Positions 1-7,745 of a stretch of 35,062 nt of DNA are shown in pieces. The translations under genes were made by a program, and so were the position numbers. Source of the stretch: CAVSWN01 sp046728115 (GTDB lineage Bacteria; Acidobacteriota; Vicinamibacteria; Vicinamibacterales; CAVVIG01); assembly GCA_046728115.1 (NCBI GenBank), contig JBKPDW010000025.1:1-35062 (forward strand). The letters run 5' to 3'. Each line of letters begins with the position of its first letter. Position 1 is the first letter of the stretch. The notes under the pieces are model-generated. The model saw only the letters and a list, made by a program, of their open reading frames with translations, was not told the DNA's origin and did no database searches.

Positions 1-270
1 GATCATAGCGCTCGTAGATTGCTTGCTCGAGCGCGTCGAGCACGAAATCGCTCGGCAGGGACGAGGCGACACGCCAGCCGACGATGCGGCGGGCGAAGAC
101 GTCGATGACGAACGCGACGTACACGAAGCCGCGCCACGTCGACGTACGTCAAATCCGCGACCCAGCGCTGATTCGGCCGCGTGGCCGTGAAGTGCCGATC
201 GACGAGATCGCCGGGCGGCTCGGGCGTCGGCGCTCTATGCCGCCCCTGATTGCGTTCCGAATCAGCGCAG
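1..270 (-). pseudogene. IS3-family transposase (OrfB) fragment, frameshifted
   Basis: The minus strand encodes a piece of an IS3-type OrfB integrase-core transposase. The stretch DLVDRHFTATRPNQRWVADL, followed by TYV, matches the start of the rve catalytic domain. After TYV (near 145) the frame is lost, but the expected continuation (WRGFVYVAFVIDVFARRIVG, then a GWRVASSLPSDFVLDALEQA-like stretch) is readable one frame over down to the window edge. A single-base indel therefore separates two halves of the same gene. The upstream part of OrfB and all of OrfA are missing: a palindromic repeat starts just beyond 270. The element is inactive as seen here. The family call is firm; the exact left and right limits are not, because the gene runs out of the window. 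Confidence 0.75.
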
Positions 271-277
271 GAACGGA

Positions 278-353
278 ACCCAGGACGTGAACGACCCCGC
301 CTCCGGCCTCGCGATGCGGCCCAGGGCCGCTCGGGGTCGTTCACGTCCTGGGT
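278..353. repeat. Perfect 22-bp inverted repeat with 32-nt loop
   Basis: Positions 278-299 and 332-353 are perfect reverse complements (22 bp), enclosing a 32-nt GC-rich loop. The repeat sits exactly where the IS3 transposase homology stops. There is no T-tract on either side, so a simple terminator is unlikely. It could be a REP/MITE-like palindromic element. No second copy was noticed in this window. Confidence 0.7.
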
Positions 354-543
354 CCCGTAAGTCTCAGTCACCGAGTCCAAAGGGGCGGCTCGATCGTGGC
401 GCGTTTCTCCCTAACGCGAAGCCCACGATCGCGCCGCTGGGCGCACTGATTCTTGGCACTCAAAAATGTCCCAGGGGCGTCCGCAAACGTGCTCCGCGGG
501 AGGCTCGACAATGGTCGCGACTGTGGGCTCGGCCGTGTCGCCT

Positions 544-571
544 CTGACGGTCGCAAGTTCAGCCCTATACT
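544..571 (+). promoter_or_regulatory. Possible sigma-70 type promoter
   Basis: CTGACG (544-549) and TATACT (566-571) are separated by 16 bp and lie about 90 bp upstream of the small gene at 660. The -10 box is strong, the -35 box weak. The stretch 354-543 shows no gene I can support. A 24-codon reading frame at 579-653 (GTG start, TAA stop) looks vaguely like the N-terminus of a small antitoxin-like protein but is too short to call. Confidence 0.3.
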
Positions 572-659
572 GGGAAGTGTGAGAATCTCGTTGGAGTTCC
601 CGAACAACGTCGTACGTGAGCTAGCCGAAGAAGCTCATGGCGACTCAGAATAACGCCGG

Positions 660-893
660 ATGCATTTCGAGATCGTCGGTGAAATCATCGACGTTGAGAC
701 GATTGCAACTGGGCACGGCATCCGAACGCTGAAGGCGCTTTGCAAACGACACGGTGGCCGACGTTGGCGAAAGCGAAAGGGAAACGCCAATGTACGTCTT
801 GCGAACGGATCACTCCGTTTCGCGGAGGTGCATTGGTACGAAGCACATGGCGTAGGCAGGACCGGCCTGAAAATTAAGCGATTTCTGGACTGA
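660..893 (+). CDS. Small conserved basic protein of unknown function
   Basis: A 77-residue protein beginning MHFEIVGEI, with a very basic centre (residues 25-43, rich in R, K and H, including HGGRRWRKRKG) and a closing segment with EVHWYEAHG and LKIKRFLD. I recall similar short proteins from several proteobacterial and acidobacterial genomes, without a known function, so conservation rather than activity supports the call. It begins 6 nt after the TAA of a 24-codon frame and is followed after 5 nt by the next small gene, so the two are probably one operon. The basic centre would be compatible with nucleic-acid binding, but nothing in the sequence proves it. No signal peptide or membrane segment is seen. 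Confidence 0.6.
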   Translation: MHFEIVGEIIDVETIATGHGIRTLKALCKRHGGRRWRKRKGNANVRLANGSLRFAEVHWYEAHGVGRTGLKIKRFLD

Positions 894-898
894 CAACG

Positions 899-1195
899 AT
901 GAGGCGCCAAAACCAACAAAGCCGATTTGTACTGTGCCTACGGAACGACGGTTCCGAGGATTTGGAACCGCGAAAGGTTTATCAAGTTCTCGATGACCCC
1001 AAAGCAGATCGAGAGGGCTATGTGCGAGTCATCGACGAGTCTGGCGAAGATTATCTCTATCCCTCAGAGTACTTCGTCAAGCTACCGGCGAGCGTCTCGC
1101 AAGAACTCCTCTCCTCCTCCCGACGAGATCTGCGATCAACAACGCGGATTAGCCGCCGGGCGGCCGGCGCGCGGTTGCGCGCGAGTCGCAGCTGA
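899..1195 (+). CDS. Small conserved protein, pair partner of the preceding gene
   Basis: A 98-residue protein. Residues 10-65 look like a compact folded domain: FVLCLRNDGSEDLEPRKVYQ, a loop, then YVRVIDESGEDYLYPSEYFV. The last 30 residues are Arg/Ser-rich, low in complexity and unlike the rest; in the relatives I recall the protein ends about 25-30 residues earlier, so the tail may be read-through after loss of the native stop. It starts 5 nt after the preceding gene and is probably co-transcribed with it. Function unknown; I see no catalytic motif. The acidic GEDYLYP segment is the best handle for a family search. Confidence 0.55.
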   Translation: MRRQNQQSRFVLCLRNDGSEDLEPRKVYQVLDDPKADREGYVRVIDESGEDYLYPSEYFVKLPASVSQELLSSSRRDLRSTTRISRRAAGARLRASRS

Positions 1196-1226
1196 GTGAC
1201 GAGCGGTCGCTCCGGACAATCATTTT

Positions 1227-1325
1227 GCGGGAGCGCTTGGGCGCGTCAAGGGTCCGCTCGCTTTGCTCGCCGCTCCACAGGGCCCCGCGGTCGTCGCGCC
1301 CTTGACCCGCCCAGCGCGCTCCCGC
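1227..1325. repeat. Long imperfect inverted repeat
   Basis: The arm 1227-1252 and the arm 1299-1325 are imperfect reverse complements (a GCGGGAGCGC run and a GTCAAGGG run match, with one indel and few mismatches) around a 46-nt spacer. The unit lies between the small gene pair and a broken permease gene. It resembles a palindromic intergenic repeat; there is no T-tract. Nothing else is seen in 1196-1440. Confidence 0.5.
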
Positions 1326-1442
1326 GGTTCAAGCACTTACTGGAGCGACTTCCAAAAACCGCTATTGACCAAAACTCGGGCCGTTTTGGTAACACATCCC
1401 GTCGCGAATCGCAGCCGAAACACTGCGCGAACCGTGCCGCTC

Positions 1443-1930
1443 CTATTCCGACCTCAGCGCTACCATTGGGTCGACACGCGCCGCGCGCAGCGCTGGAACC
1501 AGCGCGGCGAGAATGCCAGCTACGGCAAACACGATCGCCGCCACAATGAGGGCGCGACCGGATCAGCGGCGGCGATCTCATACAGCTGCGCCTGGACGAG
1601 TCGTCCAGCCGTGAGCGCACACAGCACACCCCAGCACAATCCCTGCAGCAACAATCGCGACGCCGTCGCGGACGATCAGCCGGACGACGCTCTCGCGAGT
1701 GGCTCCGAGTGCGATACGCACGCCGATTTCAGGCACGCGGACGCTCACGCTATTGGCCAGCAGGCCATAAATACCGACGCTTCCCAACACGACGACAAGC
1801 AGCGCCGCGCATAACGCTATGCCGCAAGAAGTCGTTCGTGCAGGACCGCAAAATCGAGCCACTCGTCTAACGTAAACAACCCGCGCACGGTGTGGCCGAG
1901 CGACTGCACAACGCGGACGTTAGACGGCGA
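1443..1930 (-). pseudogene. C-terminal remnant of an ADOP/FtsX-type permease
   Basis: Three reading frames on the minus strand together spell the last membrane segments of an FtsX/MacB-type permease. From about 1925 comes FTLDEWLDFAVLHERLLAA. Next, in another frame, a hydrophobic helix is followed by GIYGLLANSVSVRVPEIGVR and IALGATRESVVRLIV. After about 1640 and 1545 further shifts lead to LIVAAIVFAVAGILAALVPA and the typical ending RVDPMVALRSE with a TAG at 1443. At least three indels are needed to restore the frame and the first four fifths of the gene are absent. It is a relative of the intact ADOP permease near 22-25 kb. The stretch 1931-2060 holds nothing recognisable. Confidence 0.75.
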
Positions 1931-2060
1931 CTAGATGTCGCTTCCCTCTGCCAGTCGCGCGAGGACGGCAGGTCCAAAGCCTAGGCCCCCGTTCGTGATC
2001 GCCAAAGGCGGGTAGGCTGTCTCAGTCGCGGCGCCCTTCGGCGACCTGGAGGTGTTCAAT

Positions 2061-2098
2061 GGCCTCCACACCGGGTGCGGTGTGGAGGCCTCGTTTTT
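2061..2098 (+). terminator. Rho-independent terminator-like hairpin
   Basis: GGCCTCCACACC (2061-2072) pairs perfectly with GGTGTGGAGGCC (2079-2090) around a 6-nt loop and is followed by a T-run at 2094-2098 on the plus strand. It is oriented to stop plus-strand transcription arriving from the left, just before the oppositely oriented haloperoxidase gene. The same stem could also act weakly on that gene's transcript, but no U-run follows in that direction. Confidence 0.65.
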
Positions 2099-2105
2099 CA
2101 AGTAC

Positions 2106-3284
2106 CTACTCTACCGGACGGAAAAAGCCGTCCCAAACATACTTGGCGACCTTCCGGCCGACCTGGCCGCCGTGCATCATGGAATGGCGCCAGTGCAGCC
2201 CGGCCCACACGCGGGCATCGTAGATCTCGCGCATCAGCGCGTTGAGGTCGTAGTAGGTCCGCTCGGTTCGGACCAATTGCGGAATCGCCGTTCGGCTGGC
2301 AGTCAGTGTCCACGTCACCTTGTTCGTTCCGAAGAACCTGGCGATCGCGTCAGTCATCGCGGTTGATGAGAAGGAGTGCGCCGACGGGTACTCGGGATGG
2401 TTGACCGAGATCAACGGGGTCCAGGTCGGATCGGCGTCGGTATCAGGATTGTCGTCGGTATCGGCACGCGGGATCGCGGTCCGAGGGCGCCAAAAGCGGT
2501 AGAAGTACTTGGCTTCGAAGCCGGCGATATTGGCGTCCGCTGCCGCCGTGTACACCACGGCGAAGAATCGGGCTGCTTGCCGGATGTCGAGCGTGCGTTG
2601 GACGGGGAGGTCGACCAAGCCTTGATGGACATTCGTAGCCTGCCAGAAGTAGGCGATATCCGTCTGTTCGGGTGTGCGTACGGCGCTGTCGACGCGGCCA
2701 AAGTCACGCGTCTCGATGAAGTCTTCGGTGTATGCGCTCGACGTCAGCGGGTTGGGACCATCCGGTCGGAACTGGTCAGACGACTTCAACGTGAATGGCT
2801 GGATCTGACCGACATTCACCCCCGCGGGCTGGGTACTGCAGCCGCCATTCGGCTCGAATTCACCCTCCGGCGCTGGATCGGCACTGCAGGCATACAGCAC
2901 GACATTGCTCATGCCATCGTTCGCACGAAGGGCGAGGACGGCGGCGGCAGCCTGCTCACCGACGTGGATACCGTCGGTCTTGGCCGGCCCGTCAGGGATG
3001 GCGCCGACGTAATTCGCGTAGGCGGTATCGAGCACCGCTGCCTGTGACGGTGCGACACGGGCTCGCGCGGTCAGGTACGCTGCGGTGGCAACCGCCGCTC
3101 GAACATCTGAGCCCGCCGGCGCTGAAATGGCGGCCGCGAACGGCTGATATCCGCCCTCGATCGACACCACGGCATCGTAGACGGCGATGTGAACCATGGC
3201 GCGAAGAATGTTCTGAATGGCCGGTAGTTTTGCCGGCGTGTTGAGTGGTGGTTGAACGATGGCCGCCCAATCCGTCACGGCATT
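2106..3284 (-). CDS. Vanadium-dependent haloperoxidase / PAP2-type, 5'-truncated
   Basis: About 390 residues of a vanadium chloroperoxidase-like protein of the PAP2 superfamily, enzymes that oxidise halides with peroxide at a vanadate cofactor, or act as phosphatases. The active-site signatures occur in order: K-x6-RP in KYFYRFWRPRTAI, PSAHS (PSGH-like), and R-x5-H in ARVWAGLHWRHS. The domain starts at AVTDWAAIVQPPLN. Everything upstream in the same open frame is antisense to the sigma-factor gene on the other strand, so the native start codon and any signal peptide are missing; the first internal ATG is at 3197. Both genes were cut at the same breakpoint near 3275-3290. The remaining part has no stop or frameshift, so a catalytic core could still be made from an internal start, though export would be lost. 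Confidence 0.8.
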   Translation of the reverse strand, partial: NAVTDWAAIVQPPLNTPAKLPAIQNILRAMVHIAVYDAVVSIEGGYQPFAAAISAPAGSDVRAAVATAAYLTARARVAPSQAAVLDTAYANYVGAIPDGPAKTDGIHVGEQAAAAVLALRANDGMSNVVLYACSADPAPEGEFEPNGGCSTQPAGVNVGQIQPFTLKSSDQFRPDGPNPLTSSAYTEDFIETRDFGRVDSAVRTPEQTDIAYFWQATNVHQGLVDLPVQRTLDIRQAARFFAVVYTAAADANIAGFEAKYFYRFWRPRTAIPRADTDDNPDTDADPTWTPLISVNHPEYPSAHSFSSTAMTDAIARFFGTNKVTWTLTASRTAIPQLVRTERTYYDLNALMREIYDARVWAGLHWRHSMMHGGQVGRKVAKYVWDGFFRPVE

Positions 3285-3701
3285 CTGGTGAACGAAGCCT
3301 TTCTCCGGCTGGTCGACGTCCAGCACGTCGACTGGCAGAACCGGATGCATTTCCTCGCGATGTCGGCGCGGTTGATGCGCCGCGTGCTCGTGGACCTTGC
3401 CCGGACGCGGCATGCGGACAAACGAGGCGGCGGCGCCGTACGCGTCACCCTGGACGAGGCGGTGATCGGCGGTGTCCTGCCCGATGCGGACATCACGAGA
3501 CTCGACGACGCGCTCGAGGCGCTCGCCGCGCTCGACGACCGCAAGAGCCGTGTCGTCGAGCTGAAGTTCTTCGGCGGCTTGACCGTCGACGAGACCGCGT
3601 CGATGCTGCGTGTCTCGTCGAAAACGGTGATGCGCGACTGGGAGTTCGCACGCGTCTGGTTGCAGCGCGAACTGACACGCGAGGCGCCGCGTGACGCCTG
3701 A
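3252..3701 (+). CDS. ECF-type RNA polymerase sigma factor, lacking its N-terminus
   Basis: Homology begins at residue 12 (LVNEAFLRLVDVQHVDWQNR) and runs through MSARLMRRVLVDLAR and the basic KRGGGAVRV segment to the sigma region-4 helix-turn-helix (ALDDRKSRVVELKFFGGLTV, then SSKTVMRDWEFARVWLQREL). It belongs to the acidobacterial/planctomycete ECF group that usually has about 185-195 residues. The first 55-60 residues (start of region 2, normally with a TTALVNE-type motif) are replaced by sequence from the haloperoxidase gene on the other strand. A GTG at 3288 or the ATG at 3252 could start translation, but promoter recognition is doubtful. It overlaps the kinase start by 11 nt, so the two were translationally coupled: a classic sigma factor-kinase pair. 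Confidence 0.75.
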   Translation: MNDGRPIRHGILVNEAFLRLVDVQHVDWQNRMHFLAMSARLMRRVLVDLARTRHADKRGGGAVRVTLDEAVIGGVLPDADITRLDDALEALAALDDRKSRVVELKFFGGLTVDETASMLRVSSKTVMRDWEFARVWLQRELTREAPRDA

Positions 3702-5829
3702 ACGGCTGCGCCAGATCGAAGCGCTTTTTCACGAAGCGCGCGAGCGGGCGTCATCCGAGCGCGACGTATTCCTTGCGCGTGAATGCGCCGGCGATCCGGA
3801 CTTGCGCCGCGAGGTCGAGTCGCTGCTGGCACAACCTCCGGCCGGCGTGTTCGACGCGCCGGTCGGCGCGCTCTTCGCCGATCTGGTGACCTCGCCGGCG
3901 CAACGGCTGACGCCGGAATTGCTGCTCGGTCCCTATCGCATCGAACGCCTGCTCGGCGCGGGCGGCATGGGCGAGGTCTATCGCGCCCGCGACATACGGC
4001 TCGATCGCGACGTAGCCATCAAGACTCTGCCCGACGGATTCGCGGCGGACGCCGATCGCGTGGCGAGGTTCCGGCGCGAGGCGAAGGTGCTGGCGTCGTT
4101 GAATCACCCGTTCATCGCGGCCATCTACGGATTGGAGGAGATCGCCGGCATCAGCGCGCTGGTGATGGAATTCGCCCGGGGCGAGGACCTCGCCCATCGC
4201 CTGACCCGTGGCGCGTTGGTCATTGACGAAGCGTTGGCGATCGCGAAGCAGGTCGCGGACGCGCTCGAATCGGCGCACGAGCGCGCGATCATTCACCGCG
4301 ACCTGAAGCCCGCGAACATCAACGTGAGTCCGGACGGCACCGTGAAGGTTCTGGATTTCGGGTTGGCAAAGGCGTTCGACGCGACAGGCGCGGCGTCCGC
4401 GGCGACGATATCGCCGATGGTCTCGATGCAGGGCACCCGCCCGGGCGTCATTCTGGGCACGGCGGCCTACATGCCGCCCGAGCAGGCGAAAGGCAAACCG
4501 GTCGACAAGCGGGCGGATCTCTGGTCGTTTGGATGTGTCCTGTTCGAGATGATCACCGGCCGCCCGCCGTTCGAAGGCGAGACGATTTCGGACGTGCTCG
4601 CCAAGATCATCGAGCACGAACCCGACTGGACGGCGCTGCCCGCGACGACACCACCGGCCATTCAAAAGTTGCTGCGACGCTGCCTCGAGAAAGACCCGAG
4701 GCGAAGGCTCGACTCCGCCGCGGTGGCACGGTTGGAGATCGAGGACGCGTTGTCCGCGCCGGCGAGCGGCGTTGCCGCGAGCGAGACCATCCGCGGCGGA
4801 AGGCGGCGCCTGTGGGCGCTTGCTTCAAGCACGGCGCTCGCGGCCATCGTCGGTGCGATCGCGATGTGGGCGGTGATGCGGCCCACTCGAGCGCCTGCGC
4901 CGTCGGTGAGCCGGTTTGGCATCGCCCTGCCGTCTACGGAATCGCTCGCGTTCAGCATCAACGATCGCGACGTCGCCCTGTCGGCCGACGGGACTCGCCT
5001 GGTGTATGTAGCCGGCGACCGGGCGCAGTTGATGGTGCGTGCGCTCGACAGGCTCGAGGCCGCGCCGGAGGCCGGCATTGAAAACGCGCGCGCGCCGTTT
5101 CTGTCGCCTGACGGCCGTTGGATCGGCTACTTCGATCGGCTCGACGAAGGGGTAACGACGGGCCCGGTCGGCAGTGGCGCGCTGAAGAAGGTATCGACGA
5201 GCGGCGGCCCGTCGATCGTGATGTGCCGGCTCCCCGGCGCGTCGCGCGGAGCGAGCTGGGGCGCGGACGACACGATCCTCTTCGCGACGAGCGATCCTTC
5301 CAGGGGTCTCCTCCGCATCGCCGCAAGCGGCGGCGAGCCCGAGACGCTGACGACGCCTGACGCGGCCAGAGGGGAACGCGCACACGCGTTTCCATCGATG
5401 CTGCCGGACGGTCGCGGCGTCCTGTTCACCGTCATCCTTCGTGGAGGCCTCGAGCGGCAGGTGGACGTCCTCGACCTGAAGATGGGCAAGCGCAAGATGC
5501 TGATTCCAGCCGGAGGTCAGGCGCAGTACGTCGACACGGGACATTTGATCTATACGGTCGGCGGCGCGCTCTGGGCTGTGCGCTTCGACCTGGCGACGCT
5601 GAACGTCGTCGGCGATGCCGTGCCGCTCAGCGATCAGGTGTTGACGCTCGGTGCGGCGGACTTTGCCATCGCACGGAGCGGAACACTGGTCTACGTGCCG
5701 GTCGCCGGCGCCGGGGCCCGATCCCTGGTCTGGGTCACGCGGCAGGGTGCCGAGGAGCCGATTGCGGCTCCGCCGCGGGAATATGTGGGCGCGCGGCTGT
5801 CGCCGGACGAAACGCGCGCGGCACTCTAA
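3691..5829 (+). CDS. Membrane Ser/Thr protein kinase with TolB-like propeller, ended early by an in-frame TAA
   Basis: A 712-residue PknB-type kinase. The N-terminal helical segment (1-75) is typical of kinases that sit next to ECF factors. The kinase domain (about 82-345) has the glycine loop GAGGMGEVY (89-97), Lys111 in VAIK, HRDLKPANI (202-210), DFG (222-224) and MPPEQA in the activation segment, so it looks catalytically competent. One membrane helix follows at about 374-396, then an extracytoplasmic TolB/WD40-like beta-propeller with repeated SPDG/SADG motifs. Translation stops at TAA 5827-5829, but the propeller continues in the same frame to 6666, so the stop is a nonsense change or a sequence error. 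The gene overlaps the ECF gene upstream by 11 nt and probably phosphorylates a partner in the same signalling unit. Confidence 0.88.
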   Translation: MTPERLRQIEALFHEARERASSERDVFLARECAGDPDLRREVESLLAQPPAGVFDAPVGALFADLVTSPAQRLTPELLLGPYRIERLLGAGGMGEVYRARDIRLDRDVAIKTLPDGFAADADRVARFRREAKVLASLNHPFIAAIYGLEEIAGISALVMEFARGEDLAHRLTRGALVIDEALAIAKQVADALESAHERAIIHRDLKPANINVSPDGTVKVLDFGLAKAFDATGAASAATISPMVSMQGTRPGVILGTAAYMPPEQAKGKPVDKRADLWSFGCVLFEMITGRPPFEGETISDVLAKIIEHEPDWTALPATTPPAIQKLLRRCLEKDPRRRLDSAAVARLEIEDALSAPASGVAASETIRGGRRRLWALASSTALAAIVGAIAMWAVMRPTRAPAPSVSRFGIALPSTESLAFSINDRDVALSADGTRLVYVAGDRAQLMVRALDRLEAAPEAGIENARAPFLSPDGRWIGYFDRLDEGVTTGPVGSGALKKVSTSGGPSIVMCRLPGASRGASWGADDTILFATSDPSRGLLRIAASGGEPETLTTPDAARGERAHAFPSMLPDGRGVLFTVILRGGLERQVDVLDLKMGKRKMLIPAGGQAQYVDTGHLIYTVGGALWAVRFDLATLNVVGDAVPLSDQVLTLGAADFAIARSGTLVYVPVAGAGARSLVWVTRQGAEEPIAAPPREYVGARLSPDETRAAL

Positions 5830-6666
5830 ATCCACGATCAGAAGAGCGAGATCTGGACATGGGAATTCGCGCGCGAGAAGCTGACGCGCCTGACGTTCAC
5901 CCCGAGTACGAGCCTGGGGAGCTCCTTTCCCGTGTGGGCGCCTGACGGACGGCACGTCATCTTCGGTTCACCGCGCGGCGCGCCAACCGATCGCACGGAC
6001 CCGTATTGGCATGCCGTCGACGGCGCCGCCGCTGACGAGCAATTGGGCAGCAGCACTCAACCAACGAGGCCAGTAGCCATCTCGCCCGACGGAACCCGGC
6101 TCGTTCTGGAGTCGTCGACGCCGTCGGCAGGTTACGACTTGCTGGCCCTGCTGCTGAACGGCACGCAGCAGATGGTGCCGCTCCTCGAGACGCCGTTCGA
6201 CGAGCGAAACGCCGCGATTTCACCCGATGGACGCTGGATGGCGTACGACTCGAACGAGTCGGGCCAGTCCCAGATCTACGTCCGGCCATTTCCGAACGTG
6301 TCCGACGCCGTGTATCAGGCGTCGAACGGAGGCGGCCGGACGCCGGCGTGGGCGCGAGACGGGCGCGAGCTGTTCTACGTCAACCGCACGAGCGTCATGG
6401 CGGCGCCCGTCCAGACGGCGCCGGCGTTCAGCGCCGGAAATGCCGTGAAGCTCTTCGACGCTCCCGACCTCGTGCTCGACGGCAGGTTCAGCAGGTTCGC
6501 GTTTGCGAACACCAATCGCACCTACGACGTCGCGCGAGACGGACGCTTCCTGATGATCAAATCAAACGCCGGTCCGAACGATGGCAATGCGCCGCGCGAC
6601 AGCATGGTCGTCGTCGAGAACTGGATCGAGGAGGTGAAGGCTCTCGCGTCGGCGACCGCTCGATAG
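5830..6666 (+). pseudogene. In-frame continuation of the kinase propeller
   Basis: After the TAA the frame remains open for 278 codons and continues the TolB-like repeats: IHDQKSEIWTWEFAREKLTR, VWAPDGRHVIFGS, AAISPDGRWMAYDSNESGQS, IYVRPFPNVSDAVYQ, WARDGRELFYVN, and the terminal MVVVENWIEEVKAL, which is the usual end of this kinase family. Together with the upstream part the protein would have 991 residues plus one stop. The first internal ATG is at 5932, but a free propeller fragment without signal peptide would not be exported. The gene ends 3 nt before the convergent ECF gene. Confidence 0.8.
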
Positions 6667-6669
6667 CTG

Positions 6670-7257
6670 TCATCGAGTGCCGGCTGTACCCTGTCGGGAC
6701 AGCTCCCGCATCAACCAGTTCTTCGCGAACCTCCAATCCCGCATGACCCTTTTCTGGGAGATCTCCCGGACGTGCGCCGTCTCCTGCACACTCATTCCCA
6801 CGAAGAAGCGCAACTCCACGACGCGAGCCTTCCGCTCGTCGGCTGCCGCCAGGGATCGGAGCGCCTCGTCGATCGCGATGACATTCTCCGGGGTCTCGCT
6901 TGCCACAGGCAGGTTCTGGTCGAATCTTACGCGCTGAAGCGCGCCGCCGCGCTTCTGATTGCGCTGCGCGGGGCGATGTCTACGAGCACGCGGCGCATCA
7001 GACGCGCCGCCCATCGCGAAGAAGTGCGCGCGATCCTGCCACTGCATGCGGCGGACGTCGACCAGGCGGAGATAGACCTCGTTGACGAGCGCCGTGGTCT
7101 GGAGCACGTGATCTGGCCGCTCGCCGGCCATGTGGCGCATCGCGATGCGCCGCAGCTCCTCGTGCACAAGCGGCATCAGCTTCTGGAGGGACCCTTCGTC
7201 CCTGCGTCGCCAATCGACGAGTAGCCCCGTCACGTTGTGCGTTCGGACATCAACCAA
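6670..7257 (-). CDS. ECF-type RNA polymerase sigma factor with a compensated double frameshift
   Basis: A 195-residue product of the same ECF group as the truncated gene at 3252. Recognisable parts are the N-terminus (VTGLLVDWRRRDEGSLQKLM, HEELRRIAMRHMAGERPDHV, TTALVNEVYLRLVDV), WQDRAHFFAM, and region 4 (DERKARVVELRFFVGMSVQE, KRVMRDWRFAKNWLMREL). Residues about 83-99 are abnormal (GGASDAPRARRHRPAQ), but the neighbouring frame encodes the expected AARLMRRVLVDIA there, so a +1 shift near 7011 is undone by a -1 shift near 6960. The altered stretch is the end of region 2, which contacts the -10 element, so the protein as read is probably not functional. Both events could also be sequencing errors. 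It converges with the kinase gene. Confidence 0.75.
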   Translation of the reverse strand: MVDVRTHNVTGLLVDWRRRDEGSLQKLMPLVHEELRRIAMRHMAGERPDHVLQTTALVNEVYLRLVDVRRMQWQDRAHFFAMGGASDAPRARRHRPAQRNQKRGGALQRVRFDQNLPVASETPENVIAIDEALRSLAAADERKARVVELRFFVGMSVQETAHVREISQKRVMRDWRFAKNWLMRELSRQGTAGTR

Positions 7258-7370
7258 AGACGGCGCCGGCCTCCGGTGGAGCGCATTCTACCGACTCGCC
7301 ATGACAGCTGAGTCCTAAAAAATCCGCCTCCGTCCCCGACACGCGGGATTCGCCCGCGGGGAGGGACGAC

Positions 7371-7745
7371 ATGAACCGATACGCCCGGCATTTCGCGGGA
7401 CTCCTGCTGGCGCTCACGGGATTTCCGCTGTCCGCCGCTGTCCGCGGCCAGCCCACAGAAACCCAGGTGCTCGTGCTCCTCAAGAACGACGGCCGTGTCC
7501 CTCCGGCGGTCCTCGAAAAGGCGCAGGCGGAAGTGGTCAGGCTCTATAGCCTCATCGGCGTGACGGTCACGCGGATCGCCAACGTACCGGAACCTGGCAG
7601 ACGCTTTCGTGTCGTGCGCCTCTTGTCGTGGGAACCGGCGGACTACCGCGGCTCCTCGGCGCCGCTGGGCCTCACCCACGTCGGCCCGACGGGCGCCCCC
7701 GTAACGAATGTGTTCTGGCGACAGGTCGAGCGGGCCGCAAGATGA
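7371..7745 (+). CDS. Exported hypothetical protein, apparently C-terminally truncated
   Basis: A 124-residue protein with a clear Sec signal peptide (RYARHFAGLLLALTGFPLSA, cleavage near residues 23-27), then an alpha/beta segment: TQVLVLLKNDGRVPPAVLEK, AQAEVVRLYSLIGVTVTRIA, RRFRVVRLLSW, PLGLTHVGPTGAPVTNVFWR. It recalls acidobacterial secreted proteins of unknown function that start with a valine-rich strand and end shortly after a VFYDRV-like segment; here homology would stop at VFWRQVERAA. The stop codon overlaps the ATG of the integrase fragment at 7742, so the 3' end was probably replaced when that DNA joined. A GGGAGG ribosome site lies at 7360-7365, with a small hairpin (7342-7358) before it. 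Function unknown. Confidence 0.6.
   Translation: MNRYARHFAGLLLALTGFPLSAAVRGQPTETQVLVLLKNDGRVPPAVLEKAQAEVVRLYSLIGVTVTRIANVPEPGRRFRVVRLLSWEPADYRGSSAPLGLTHVGPTGAPVTNVFWRQVERAAR

Noticed and set aside
1865..1925. GTCTAAC ... GTTAGAC pair resembling attC cores
   Set aside because: The 9-bp outer repeat is perfect, but the inner arms do not pair well and the segment is coding sequence of the permease remnant (FTLDEWLDFAVL). Likely chance.
3285..3413. N-terminal extension of the haloperoxidase frame
   Set aside because: It is antisense to the ECF sigma factor and has no resemblance to haloperoxidases.
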